Of a DNA stretch of 64,000 nucleotides, positions 10,823 through 20,994 are shown piece after piece (within the stretch, counting starts at the first letter, position 1; every line of letters starts with the position of its first letter). Below the pieces are notes generated by a model. The model saw nothing but the letters and a program-made list of their open reading frames with translations, searched no databases and was not told the DNA's origin. The DNA lies in contig NZ_LR214951.1 of assembly GCF_900660485.1 (NCBI RefSeq), positions 372,001 through 436,000 of the forward strand. The letters are read 5' to 3'. Made by a program: the position numbers and the translations under genes. The DNA comes from Mesomycoplasma neurolyticum (GTDB lineage: Bacteria; Bacillota_I; Bacilli_A; Mycoplasmatales; Metamycoplasmataceae).

Positions 10823-11534
10823 AAATTTTGTTAAAATACATTTTAGCTACTTTTTCAATAACAAAAAATGAAATTTTAAGAATAGCTAAATATTTTAATT
10901 TTTTAATTTTTTTATCATTGTTTAGAACTTTTCAAAATTCATATTCACTTTTATAATCATGTTTTTTATTAATTCAACCTGCAACCATAAAAAGAACTTT
11001 TCAAAATTTTTCTTTATTTTCATTTGTTAATTTTTCATTAACAAAATTTTTAAATTCACTTACATTTTTTTTATTGATTCGTTTAATTTTTAATTCTGAA
11101 AAAGCGTTTTTTAATGTTTCTTTATTTGAGTTATTAAATATTTTTTTTACTAATTCAATATTTTTATTAATGAATTTTTCAGCTATTGATGAAAAATTTT
11201 TAATTTTTTTTAATATTTTTTCTTTTTTACTGTCATTTTCAGCATTTTCTAATTCTTCAAAAGCATTTTCCTCATTTTCAACTTCATTGTTTTCTTCGTT
11301 ATCTATTTCATTTTCTGCATTTTCTTCATCATCTATTTCATTAATATTAGAACTGTTTGGTGGTGTTGTTATAGGAGAATTTGTTGAAGTTGAAGGAGCT
11401 GTTGGAGTTGTGACATTAGTTGTCTGCGGCTTTTTAACAACTTCTTCTTTTTCATTTTTGCATGCAACAATTGAAAGTGGTGTTGCTATCAAAATTGGTG
11501 TCATTAAAAATAATAATTTTCTTTTATTTTTCAT
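10821..11534 (-). CDS. Surface lipoprotein, unknown function
   Basis: A 237-residue protein with a type II signal peptide: basic start, hydrophobic core, lipobox SIVAC with Cys25 as lipid attachment site. Then a Thr/Pro/Ser linker (about 38-62), an acidic run of repeated ENE/DEE (about 63-100), and a helical C-terminal domain. One TGA at 11001 is Trp. AGGA precedes the start. The C-terminal region resembles that of the neighbouring gene at 11590-12216, suggesting an old duplication. The acidic low-complexity linker is typical of exposed mycoplasma lipoproteins. Confidence 0.75.
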
Positions 11535-11589
11535 TTTAATTCCTTTTTTTTAATATTTTTATATTATTTTTTCTAATTTTAAATTATTG

Positions 11590-12216
11590 TTACAAAATTG
11601 CTTTTATAGCTAATCAAGTAATTCCGAGAATTAAAATATTTTTTCAACTAAATATTCTTTTTCCTTGAATTAATGCATTTCAAAGCATTATTTCATTATT
11701 ATATTTGTATGTCTTATAAATCACTTTATAAGAAATAAATGCAACTTTTAATATTTGAGTTTTTTGTATATTTGGCAAACTCTGAACAATGTCTATAAGA
11801 TTCCATATTTCACTAATACGTCTTGGTCTAAAACTTTTAAATCTTTCTCTAAAAATAATTTTGTCATCATCAGTAAAAATATTTAAAAATTTTTTACTTA
11901 TTTTTTTATAAAGTTTCTCTAATTTTTGAAAAAAAACATTGCTTTTTTTATCATCAAAAGTGCTTTTTTCTTGTTCACTATCTTTTTCAAATAATTTTAA
12001 TTCATCATCTATATTTACCTCATTTTGTCTAGGTTTTTTTGGTAAATTAATAGGAGGTAAATTATTCTTAGATAATTTAGGCATTGTGTAATTACTATTA
12101 TTATTGTTGTTGTTGTTGTTTTTCTTATTTTTTGTTATTAATACAGTTGTTGTTATTGCTAAACTAATAATAGTAACTGCGCTAAACATAGTTAAAAATA
12201 TAGTCTTCTTTTTCAT
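11590..12216 (-). CDS. Signal-anchored protein with poly-Asn tract, relative of the neighbouring lipoprotein
   Basis: A 208-residue protein with an N-terminal hydrophobic segment (about 5-28) but no lipobox cysteine, then eight consecutive Asn encoded by an AAC/AAT trinucleotide run, a Pro-rich and acidic linker, and a helical domain ending in a second hydrophobic segment (NILILGITWLAIKAIL). A TGA at 11680 and others are Trp. The helical domain shares spacing and pattern with the lipoprotein just downstream (KF-x-N/KIFxx near its start, a W-N/K-x-L near its end). A (TA)10 tract lies 15 bp before the ATG. Confidence 0.65.
12087..12120. repeat. Trinucleotide run encoding poly-Asn
   Basis: Tandem att/gtt trinucleotides (five consecutive ttg units on the plus strand). 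It stays in frame on the minus strand as AAT/AAC codons, so slippage would only change the number of Asn residues in the encoded protein. Confidence 0.7.
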
Positions 12217-12229
12217 ATGAAAAATTTTA

Positions 12230-12251
12230 ATATATATATATATATATATAA
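12230..12251. repeat. (TA)n dinucleotide tract in the upstream region of the 11590-12216 gene
   Basis: An uninterrupted alternating TA run of about 20 bp ends roughly 14 bp before the ATG at 12216. On the minus strand it follows TTGTTA, a reasonable -35 or spacer element, so a change in repeat number would move promoter elements relative to each other. Such tracts are frequent slippage sites in mycoplasma surface-antigen genes. Confidence 0.75.
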
Positions 12252-12380
12252 CAAGGTTTTAGTGAAAAAATGACAAAAAAATAAAGAAAAATAATAAAAA
12301 AAGTTATTTTTGTTATTTTTTTTTAAAATTAAATGCTATTTTTATGCAATTTCACAAACAAGCTTTTTTAAAATAAAAGC

Positions 12381-12415
12381 ACAAACAAAATTTTTGTTTG
12401 TTTTTTTTTTTTTTT
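12381..12415. terminator. Hairpin with a 15-T tract between hpt and the poly-Asn protein gene
   Basis: acaaacaaaa / tttttgtttgt form a 10-bp stem at 12381-12401, followed on the plus strand by about 15 T and on the minus strand by GCTTTTATTTT. It lies directly downstream of the hpt stop on the minus strand, so it most likely ends hpt transcription. Confidence 0.5.
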
Positions 12416-12423
12416 AAATTTTA

Positions 12424-12972
12424 TTAAAGATCATCAATGCATTCTTTCTTAAAAATACCAATATATGGAATATTTCTCATTTTTTCTTTAACATCAAGAC
12501 CAAAACCAACTAAAAATTCATTTGGAGCAACAAAACCAACTTTATCAGGGTGAAAGTCATTTTTTCTTCCTTCTGGTTTATCTAAAAGAGTTAAAACTTT
12601 CAAACTATTAGGTTTTTTGTTTTTTAAAAGATTAACAACTTTTTCAATTGTAATCCCTGAATCGATAATATCTTCCACAATCAAAACATCTTTTCCTTTA
12701 ATATCATAAGCTAAATCCATAACAATTTTTACTGAACCTGATGAATCCATAGCTCCATGATAAGATGATAGTGTCATAAAATCAATAATATGATCAGTTT
12801 TAATATCTTTAATTAATTGTGCTAAAAATGGAATGCTTCCTTTTAATAAACCAACTAATACTAAATTTTTAGAATTTTTATATGTTTCATCTACTCAATT
12901 AGCTAATTCTTTAATCACTCTTTCTAAATCAGATTGTGTATATAGTACTTTTGATATTCTTTTATCAATCAT
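12424..12972 (-). CDS. hpt: Hypoxanthine phosphoribosyltransferase
   Basis: Converts hypoxanthine or guanine plus PRPP to IMP or GMP. The 182 residues include GLLKGSIPF near the N-terminus, the PRPP loop VLIVEDIIDSGIT, KPEGR, and the C-terminal VGFGLDVKEKMRNIPYIG. One TGA (upstream half) is Trp. AAGGTG precedes the ATG. It complements deoD in purine salvage. Confidence 0.96.
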
Positions 12973-13055
12973 TTTTCACCTTTATTCTTTATTTTTTTGA
13001 AATATTATAATAAAAAATAAAAAATAATTATAAAAAAAATAAAAATAATATTTTT

Positions 13056-13781
13056 TTATTTATTAACTAAATTTTTATATTTGTTTTCTTTAACTTTTTT
13101 TTCTTTTTGAGTTGCAATTTCAAAACACATAACATATTCACCTTTTATTGTTTCAGGTAAAAAATTTATAATTTCATTAGGTGTTCCATAATAATGTGTT
13201 TCATGAATTTTGGTTAATTCTTTGGCTAAAAAAATTTTTATCTTTTCTTTAAAAACTATTTCTAAATCTTCTAAAGTTTTCAAAAGTTTATAAGGTGAAA
13301 CATAAGCAATATAAACACCCTCATCTAGTGCGGTTAGTTGTTTAATTCTTTGTGAACTTTTATCTTTTAAAAAACCTAAAAAAGTAAAATTACCTTCAAA
13401 AGGAGATAAAACATAGGCACTTACAAAAGCACTAGGTCCTGGAATAATTTCTAAATTTATTTTTAGCTCATGACATTTTTTAATCAAAATATGACCAGGG
13501 TCCGAAATTTTTGGCATACCAGCATCAGAAATCAGTGCAATTTTTTTATTTTCATCATTGAATAAATTAGTAATAAAATTTGCTATTTTTTTTTCGTTAA
13601 ATTTATGATAACTAATTAATTTTTTATTTTTGATATTAAAATGATTTAATAATTGCAAACTTCTTCTTGTATCTTCACATAAGATAATATCAACCTCATT
13701 TAAAATCTCAAGTGCTCTAAGTGTTATATCTTTTAAATTACCAATAGGTGTACCAATTATATAAATTTTATTTTTTTCCAT
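13056..13781 (-). CDS. rsmI: 16S rRNA (cytidine-1402-2'-O)-methyltransferase
   Basis: SAM-dependent tetrapyrrole-methylase-fold enzyme that 2'-O-methylates C1402 in the ribosomal decoding centre. 241 residues with the signature IIGTPIGNLKDITLRALE at the N-terminus, CEDTRRS, SDAGMPKISDPG and PGPSA. Its ATG overlaps the 3' end of holB by 14 nt, closing the dnaX-rsmI operon. Assignment is secure. Confidence 0.96.
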   Translation of the reverse strand: MEKNKIYIIGTPIGNLKDITLRALEILNEVDIILCEDTRRSLQLLNHFNIKNKKLISYHKFNEKKIANFITNLFNDENKKIALISDAGMPKISDPGHILIKKCHELKINLEIIPGPSAFVSAYVLSPFEGNFTFLGFLKDKSSQRIKQLTALDEGVYIAYVSPYKLLKTLEDLEIVFKEKIKIFLAKELTKIHETHYYGTPNEIINFLPETIKGEYVMCFEIATQKEKKVKENKYKNLVNK

Positions 13782-14673
13782 CTTTATTTAATAAATCATT
13801 TAAATAACTAATAAAATAACTCTTTTGAATTCAAAAATTAACATTATATTTAAATGATTTTTTTATTTCCTTAATTAAGTTTAATATTTTAATAATTTTA
13901 CCTTGATCTAAATATTTATGTTTTTGAATAGCTTTAAAAATATTTAAACTAAAATATTTTTTATTTTTAAAAAGTTTTTCTTTCAAAAATGCTTCAAAAA
14001 GTTTTAAAACAAATCAAATGTTTTTTTCATTTATTTCTTTAGATAGAAAAAATAGTAAATTACTTATTTCAACCTTTTGAATTAATGTTAAAAATTCGTT
14101 TAATATTTGATTTGCATTATCAATACCGAATTTCTCTATTTCATCAACACTTTCGAATAAGTAAAAAAATAAATTTTTTTCTTGAATTTTTAAATTATTA
14201 TCAATATATATTTTAAGTTTATTTATATCATCACTAAAACATTTGATGATAATTGACCTTGATAAAATAGTTTTTAAAATCGATTTAATATTTTCTGTTG
14301 TCATAATAATAAAAGTATTTAAAAAAGGCTCTTCAATAAATTTTAAAAGAGAATTTAAAATACTAATATGCATTTTATCTAAATTTAAAAGAATAAAAAT
14401 TTTAGGCTGATTTTTAGAAGTTGATAAAGTTAAACTTTTAACAATCATTTCAACTTTCTTTTTGTTGAAATCATTATTCTCACCATCCAAAATATAACAA
14501 TAATTTTGAATTTCTGATAAATTTTTAATTTCTTTATTAAGAATTTGTGAAATCAAAAACATCAAATTTTCATTAATGTTATTCTTGTTTTCTGAATGTA
14601 AAATTCATGAATGAAAAAATTGTTTTGTTTGAAAAGCTTTAAAAATTATTTGTTTTGATGTAGATAAAAGCAT
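13768..14673 (-). CDS. holB: DNA polymerase III delta-prime subunit, clamp-loader AAA+ (HolB-like)
   Basis: Rigid subunit of the clamp loader. The 301-residue protein has the RuvB/clamp-loader core pattern: FHSWILHSENK, KIFILLNLDKMHISILNSLLKFIEEP (degenerate Walker B region and SRC-like segment ILSRS). The Walker A lysine is absent, as is usual in delta-prime. TGA codons at about 14014 and others are Trp. It starts directly after the TAA of tmk and overlaps rsmI, matching the classical tmk-holB-rsmI order of Firmicutes and mollicutes. Confidence 0.85.
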
Positions 14674-15315
14674 TTAATTAGCTTTCTCTATTATTTTTAC
14701 AATTTCTTTTTTTACTTCAGCATAAACAACATCAATTGAATTATTACTATTAATTAAGATATATCTATCTTTATTCTTTAAAAATAATTCATCATAACAT
14801 TTAACAATTTTTTCAAAAAAATCATCATTATTATTTTCTATTCTATCTTCAGCAACTCTGTTTTTGTTAAGTCTTTCTTTTGATAAATGAACAGATGTTT
14901 GTAAGTAAAATGTATAATCAGGATATGTAGATTCAACAATCAAATCATTTAATTTAGCTATCTTTTCTACACCGATATTTTTTCCCGCTCCTTGGTAAGC
15001 TATAGATGAATCAACAAATCTATCACAAATAACAATTTTATTTTGTTCAAGTGCAGGTCATATTACCTTGTTTAAATGCATTCTTCTTGCAGCCATAAAT
15101 AATATAGCTTCTGAAAAAGAATCAATGTCATTTTGTTTTTCTAATAAAATAGCTCTTATTTGTTCAGCTTCTTTTAAATTTGTACCACCAGGTTCTCTAG
15201 TGAAAACAAATTGTTTATTTTTGAAATATTCAGGTAAAAATTTTTTTAATTTTTCAATAATTGTAGTTTTACCTGAGCCATCAATCCCTTCAAAAACTAT
15301 AAACACCTTGTTCAC
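14674..15315 (-). CDS. tmk: Thymidylate kinase
   Basis: Phosphorylates dTMP to dTDP. 213 residues with P-loop EGIDGSGKT (about 9-17), TREPGGT (DR/EPGGT motif), and ARRMHLNKVI. One TGA is Trp. It lies between recR (7-nt gap) and holB (zero gap), a normal position. Confidence 0.95.
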
Positions 15316-15322
15316 CTCCGTT

Positions 15323-15907
15323 TTATTTATTTTTAATTTCTTTTCTATTTTCTATTGATTCTTTAATAGAAAAACTATCCATATAATCTATTTTAGAACC
15401 TATTGGTATTCCATAAGCAATTTTGGAAATTTTTTTATTTTTATTTTTTTTTAATAAAATTGATGAAATATAATTAGTATAAGCAATTCCTTGAATAGTT
15501 GGTGAAAAAGAAATAATTATTTCATTAAAATCATCAAATATAGAAAATAATAAAATTAAATCATTTTCAATGGATTCTTTATCTTCAAAATTAAAAACAA
15601 AATATTTACCATCAAAAATTTTACTATTTTCTAATTTAATTACATCTAAATCACTTTCAACTAACAGCAAACGCTTTGAACGATTTGCATCAAGACAGAT
15701 TTCGCACTTGACATTTCTAGTTATAAAATTACATGTACTACATTTATTTAAATTTTTATTTAATTCTTGCATTGAATTAATCAATATATCTAATTCTTTA
15801 TAGTCTAAATTCAAAATATAAAAAGCAATTTTTTCAGATTGCTTTTTAGTAATCCCAGGTATTTTTTTTAAATTTAAAATTAAAGAATCATATTCTTTAC
15901 CAAACAT
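15323..15907 (-). CDS. recR: Recombination mediator protein RecR
   Basis: Acts with RecO to load RecA at gaps. 194 residues: helix-hairpin-helix near the N-terminus (LKKIPGITKKQSEKIAFYIL), a C4 zinc finger with Cys56, 59, 68 and 71, and a Toprim domain (LLLVESDLDVIKLE). Adjacent ebfC and dnaX are the expected partners in this conserved operon. Confidence 0.95.
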   Translation of the reverse strand: MFGKEYDSLILNLKKIPGITKKQSEKIAFYILNLDYKELDILINSMQELNKNLNKCSTCNFITRNVKCEICLDANRSKRLLLVESDLDVIKLENSKIFDGKYFVFNFEDKESIENDLILLFSIFDDFNEIIISFSPTIQGIAYTNYISSILLKKNKNKKISKIAYGIPIGSKIDYMDSFSIKESIENRKEIKNK

Positions 15908-15912
15908 TAGTT

Positions 15913-16188
15913 TTAAACTCCTTTTGGTAATAATTCATCATGTTTTTTATCTAATTCTTTTAAAGCTTCATTAATAGTGATAATTATTAGATCTTCTAAA
16001 GTTTCTTTATCTTCTGGATCAATTAATACTGGATTAATAGTAAGAGATTTAATTTGTCTATCTCCATACATCACTATATCAATTCCTTGTTTTGAAAAAG
16101 TAAATTCTTTTTCTTTTAAATCATCTTGTTTTTTAGATAATTCTTTTTGCATTTTTTTTGCTTGTTTCATTAATTCTTGAATATTCAT
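15913..16188 (-). CDS. ebfC: YbaB/EbfC family nucleoid-associated protein
   Basis: A 91-residue DNA-binding protein that works as a dimer with paired helices. The start MNIQELMKQAKKMQKELSKKQ is characteristic, followed by the central beta-hairpin region IDIVMYGDRQIKSLTINP and the C-terminal helix. Located between dnaX and recR as in most bacteria. Confidence 0.95.
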   Translation of the reverse strand: MNIQELMKQAKKMQKELSKKQDDLKEKEFTFSKQGIDIVMYGDRQIKSLTINPVLIDPEDKETLEDLIIITINEALKELDKKHDELLPKGV

Positions 16189-16203
16189 TTTTAACTCCTT
16201 ATT

Positions 16204-18600
16204 TTATAATTTGAATTTATCACCAAAAAGTGATTTTATTTTTTCATCTTTTAATTCTTCAATTGATTTTTGATTTATTTCTTTTAAAGGTTCAAAAACA
16301 TCAGGAACTGTTTTTGTTTCAACCATTCTTTTTCATTTATCTTGTGATAATTTAAAAAGTTTTTTTGTAATTGCAAAAACATAAATTTCTTTTCCAAAAA
16401 TTATTTGTTGCAATTCTTTAAATTCAACATCATTTTTATGTGCATTTATTTGAAATATAGCAAAATTTTCCTGTGGATCAGCACTAATTAAAATAAAATC
16501 ATTATTTCCCGTTATAAATTTACATGATACAAGTCATTCAATATATTTTGAAAATTTTGAATCATGTAAATAAAAATTAGTAGAAGCAAATTCTTTTTTA
16601 CGTTTTTCTCTAATTTCTTTATGATTTTTGTTTTGTTTATTCAAACCAAACAAGTTAATAATTTCATCAACTGTATATATGTCATCATCTACAATTGTAA
16701 AATCACTGGTTTCACTTGGAAGTGTTTGAATAACTGTATTGCCTGTGATTTCTAAACTAAAGTCTAATGGCAACTGTTTAGATGTTTTTTCATCTTCAAA
16801 AATATTTTTTTCATCTTCAGATATATGAACTTTATTTTCTTTAATTTCACTTGCGAAAAATTCTTGTGTTAATTTATGATAATCACTTGAAAGCATTGAA
16901 TTTGCCTCAACATCATTAGTTAAATCATTTTCAATTGTATTTTTTTCTCATGAATTGTCATAAAGGAAAAGCGGTGATTCTTTATCAATTTTCTCTTCAT
17001 TTGTTAAATCAACATTATTTTCACTAGTTTTATTTTGAAGACTTCATGTTTGAGATAATGAATTTAAATCTGTTTCATTTTCATTAGTAAAATCATATTT
17101 TAAATTTAAAAAACTTGTATCTTCTTTTTCCTGTGTTTCACTTACTGCATCATTTTCAGTTAAAAAATTTGAAAAAATAAAATTAACCTTTGACTGATCC
17201 TCGGTTTTTTTAATTTCTTTTGCTGCACCTAATAATTTGTCTATTTCATGTAATGAATTATCTAAATTCTCTGAAAAAATATTAACATTTTTTTCTTGTG
17301 CAAGATCAAAATTATTTATTTGAGTTTTTTGACTATTAAAACTATTATCTTCAATAGTTTTTTCTGATAAATTTACAGAAAATTTATCATTTGATTTATC
17401 AAAGAAAAAAACTTCATTCTCTTCAGCATTTTTTTTAAAGTTTTCTAATGTTTCATAAACTTTTGCAATATTTTCATCTTCATTTTTATTATTTATTTCT
17501 TTAATTTTATCTATTTGTGAATTTTCAAATAAATTCATTATTTTTAAAAATGATAATTCCAAAGCTTGTTGTAAATTATTTAAAAAAGCTATATCTTTTA
17601 TAAAACATACTAATTCCTCAACAATAATAAAAGCTTGTTTTGTCGTGATATTAAGTTTTTCAACTTCTTCTTTTGTAGATATTTCTAAAAATAAATCTTT
17701 TTTTAATTTATTAAAAATTAAAAAATCTTTCATCAAGGTTATCAAATCATTTGCCAAAAGTGAAATATCACATCCTGCAGCAACTAAATGTTCTAATTCT
17801 AAAAATAAATTATAAATTTCAAACTTTGACATTAAATTTACTAAATTAATTAAATTTTCAATAGATGCAAGGCCAAAAACAATATCAACTTTTTCTGTTG
17901 TAATATTAGAATTAGTATAAATAGAAACTTGTTCAATCATTGATAAAGCATCTCTCAGTCCACCATCAGATAATCTAATAATTTTTTCAATAGCTTTATA
18001 TTCAAATTCAATTTTTTGTTCTTCTAAAATTTTAAGAAGATGTTTTAAAATAATTTTATTAGGGATTTTAGAAAAATTAAATTTTTGTACTCTTGATAAA
18101 ATGGTCAAAGGTATTTTATGTAAGTCTGTAGTTGCTAAAATAAAAATAGAATGTGATGGTGGCTCTTCTAATGTTTTTAGTAAAGCATTAAATGCTGATT
18201 TTGACAACATATGTATTTCATCGATGATATAAATTTTATATTTAGAATGTGATGGTGCATTTTGAATTTTTTCTTTTAATTCTCGTATATCATCTACCCC
18301 ACTATTAGAAGCAGCATCCATTTCAATAATATCCATAGAGCGTTCAATATTAACAATACAATTATAACAAGGAATAAGTTTATTATCATTATGATCACAA
18401 TTCAGTGTGTTTGCAAATATTCTTGCAATTGATGTCTTACCTGTTCCTCTTGGTCCAGTGAAAAGATAAGCATGTGAAACTTTATTTAATTTAATAATAT
18501 TTTTTAATGTTTCTACAATAAATTCTTGACCTTGAATTTCATCAAATGTTTTAGGTCTATATAAACGATATAGTGCTTTATATATTGAATTTTGACTCAT
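16204..18600 (-). CDS. dnaX: DNA polymerase III subunits gamma/tau
   Basis: Clamp-loader motor subunit, 798 residues once TGA codons are read as Trp. Motifs: RPKTFDEIQGQ, Walker A GPRGTGKT (49-56), zinc ligands Cys68, 78 and 81 (a fourth is not clear), DEIHMLSKSAFNALLKTLEEPP, and SRVQKFNFSKI. Domain III ends near residue 375; after it comes a long, acidic, low-complexity stretch (about 380-600) rich in Asn, Glu and Ser, then a folded C-terminal part. RBS is AGGAG. It heads the dnaX-ebfC-recR-tmk-holB-rsmI operon. Confidence 0.95.
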
Positions 18601-18670
18601 ACTTACTCCTTTGATTATTTTAATTTAAATTATACAATTTTCAAAAAAATAAACAATTAAATAAAAATAA

Positions 18671-18692
18671 AAAACATGTAAAAACATGTTTT
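18671..18692 (-). terminator. Intrinsic terminator of gap
   Basis: aaaacatgt (18671-18679) and acatgtttt (18684-18692) form a 9-bp stem with a 4-nt loop. On the minus strand it is followed by a T-rich tail. It sits just beyond the gap stop codon. Confidence 0.8.
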
Positions 18693-18709
18693 TTATTAGT
18701 TTAAAAAAA

Positions 18710-19708
<999 letters not shown>

Positions 19709-19782
19709 AATTTTTATAACCTTTCTTAAATTTATAAATTTGCTAAATTATAATATTTTTTTGCTAAAAAATATAAAAAAAA

Positions 19783-19824
19783 CCATTTTTTAAAACATGT
19801 TTGTTAACAGATTTTAAAAAATGG
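19783..19824 (-). terminator. Terminator of tRNA-His
   Basis: Arms ccattttttaaaa (19783-19795) and ttttaaaaaatgg (19812-19824) are perfectly complementary over 13 bp. On the minus strand the hairpin is followed by TTTTTTTTATATTTTTT. The upstream arm begins with the CCA of the tRNA itself. Confidence 0.8.
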
Positions 19825-19898
19825 GGCAGATGACGGGGATTGAACCCGCGAATGTCGGAACCACAACCCGATGCGTTAACCATTTCGCCACATCTGCC
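19822..19898 (-). tRNA. tRNA-His (GTG)
   Basis: A cloverleaf is readable on the minus strand. The acceptor stem GCAGATG pairs with CATCTGC, with an extra G at -1 opposite C73, which is the identity element of tRNA-His. The anticodon stem TCGGG/TCCGA encloses loop TTGTGGT, giving anticodon GTG. The T arm contains GGTTCAA. CCA is encoded (tgg at 19822-19824). Confidence 0.95.
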
Positions 19899-19935
19899 AA
19901 TTTACAAATACAATTATAACAAAAAAAAATTATTT

Positions 19936-20265
19936 TTAAACATTTTTGCAAGTGCAAAGGAGTTTTTCAAAATATTTTTGATTTTCTTTTATAAGTAAAC
20001 TTATTAAATTTCCATATTTTTCTTTAAATTTTTCATCTAAATAATAAAAGCGTTCTTTTTTTAAAATTTTATATTTAATAACTTTATTTCTTCTTAACCA
20101 AATTAAATTATTTGAAATATTTGGTTGTGAAATTTTAAAAATCTTTGTTAAATCATTAACATTGCACTCATTACATGAGCAATAAAATAGATGAGCAATT
20201 AAATCTAATTTAATTTTAGAAGATAAAATTTTTAGGATTTTTAGAATATTTTTTTGGTTTGCCAT
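19936..20265 (-). CDS. ArsR/SmtB-family winged-helix regulator, Cys-rich
   Basis: A 109-residue protein. Helix-turn-helix: VNDLTKIFKISQPNISNNLIWLRRNKVI, followed by a beta-wing (YKILKKERFYYL). Cys29, 31 and 34 (YCSCNECN) lie just before the recognition-helix region, where CadC/ArsR members have their alpha-3 metal site, and Cys104 and 106 (LLCTCKNV) lie at the C-terminus. This is compatible with a thiol metal- or redox-responsive repressor. It diverges from the lipoprotein gene at 20348, 82 bp away. The inducer is unknown. Confidence 0.8.
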   Translation of the reverse strand: MANQKNILKILKILSSKIKLDLIAHLFYCSCNECNVNDLTKIFKISQPNISNNLIWLRRNKVIKYKILKKERFYYLDEKFKEKYGNLISLLIKENQKYFEKLLCTCKNV

Positions 20266-20347
20266 TATAATAAAAATTATAACAAATTATCACATTTATT
20301 TAAAAATGTTTTAAATTAATTCTAATAATAGTGAAAAGGTAGGATTT

Positions 20348-20932
20348 ATTATAAAAAAAACACAAATTAAAAAGAAATTTTTTTCATTTATTATTTTTGT
20401 AACTTTTTGTTTTGTTTTTTTATCTGGTAGTTGTAATCAAAAAGCAAGTAATCAAATAGATAAAAAAATTATTCAAAAACATGATGAAGATTATGAAAAA
20501 AACAGAGAAAATAACATTAATTTTCAAAATAAAAAAATTGATTGAACTTTAGAGAAAGACAATTTTTACAAAATTATAGTTGAAAGTTCTGAAAATAAAG
20601 GAATTTTGAATTTAGATTTAGATTTTATCAGTGAAGAAATTAAAAATTTTAATGATTTACAAATACAAATTAACAGATTAAAAATAAATATTAATGATGA
20701 TAATATAAAAATGATAAATACACTTATAGAAAAATCATTTATAAAAATTGATGGCTGATCTAAAGTTCAAAATAATATTAAAAATTCTAATGGTTTATTT
20801 GAAATCGAAGTTCTTTATGACTTAAATGTAGAACAAAAAGCTTTTTTTGTTAAAATATCAAAAAAACAAAAACACAATGATCATTACCATTATTTAGAAT
20901 GAATTCAATTTGGGATTTATTTTAAAAACTAG
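20348..20932 (+). CDS. Lipoprotein with His-rich C-terminus, no canonical start codon
   Basis: The frame encodes a basic start, a hydrophobic core and lipobox LSGSC, then about 165 residues of soluble domain ending with a His cluster (KHNDHYHYLEW) and TAG. Three TGA are Trp. No ATG, GTG or TTG occurs in frame between the upstream TAA (20312) and the signal peptide. ATT at 20348, 5-6 nt after AGGTAGGA, is the best candidate start. Alternatives are a point mutation of the start or a short upstream frameshift. Function unknown; the His cluster and the neighbouring ArsR gene hint at metal binding. Confidence 0.55.
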
Positions 20933-20994
20933 GTATTTATTTCAAAATATACTAATTAAAACGATTTATAAAAATAAGAAAAAATGAGGTAAAA

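Noticed and set aside
12401-12415. T15 tract as a plus-strand terminator or phase-variable site of a gene
   Set aside because: No plus-strand gene precedes it; it is better explained as part of the region downstream of hpt.
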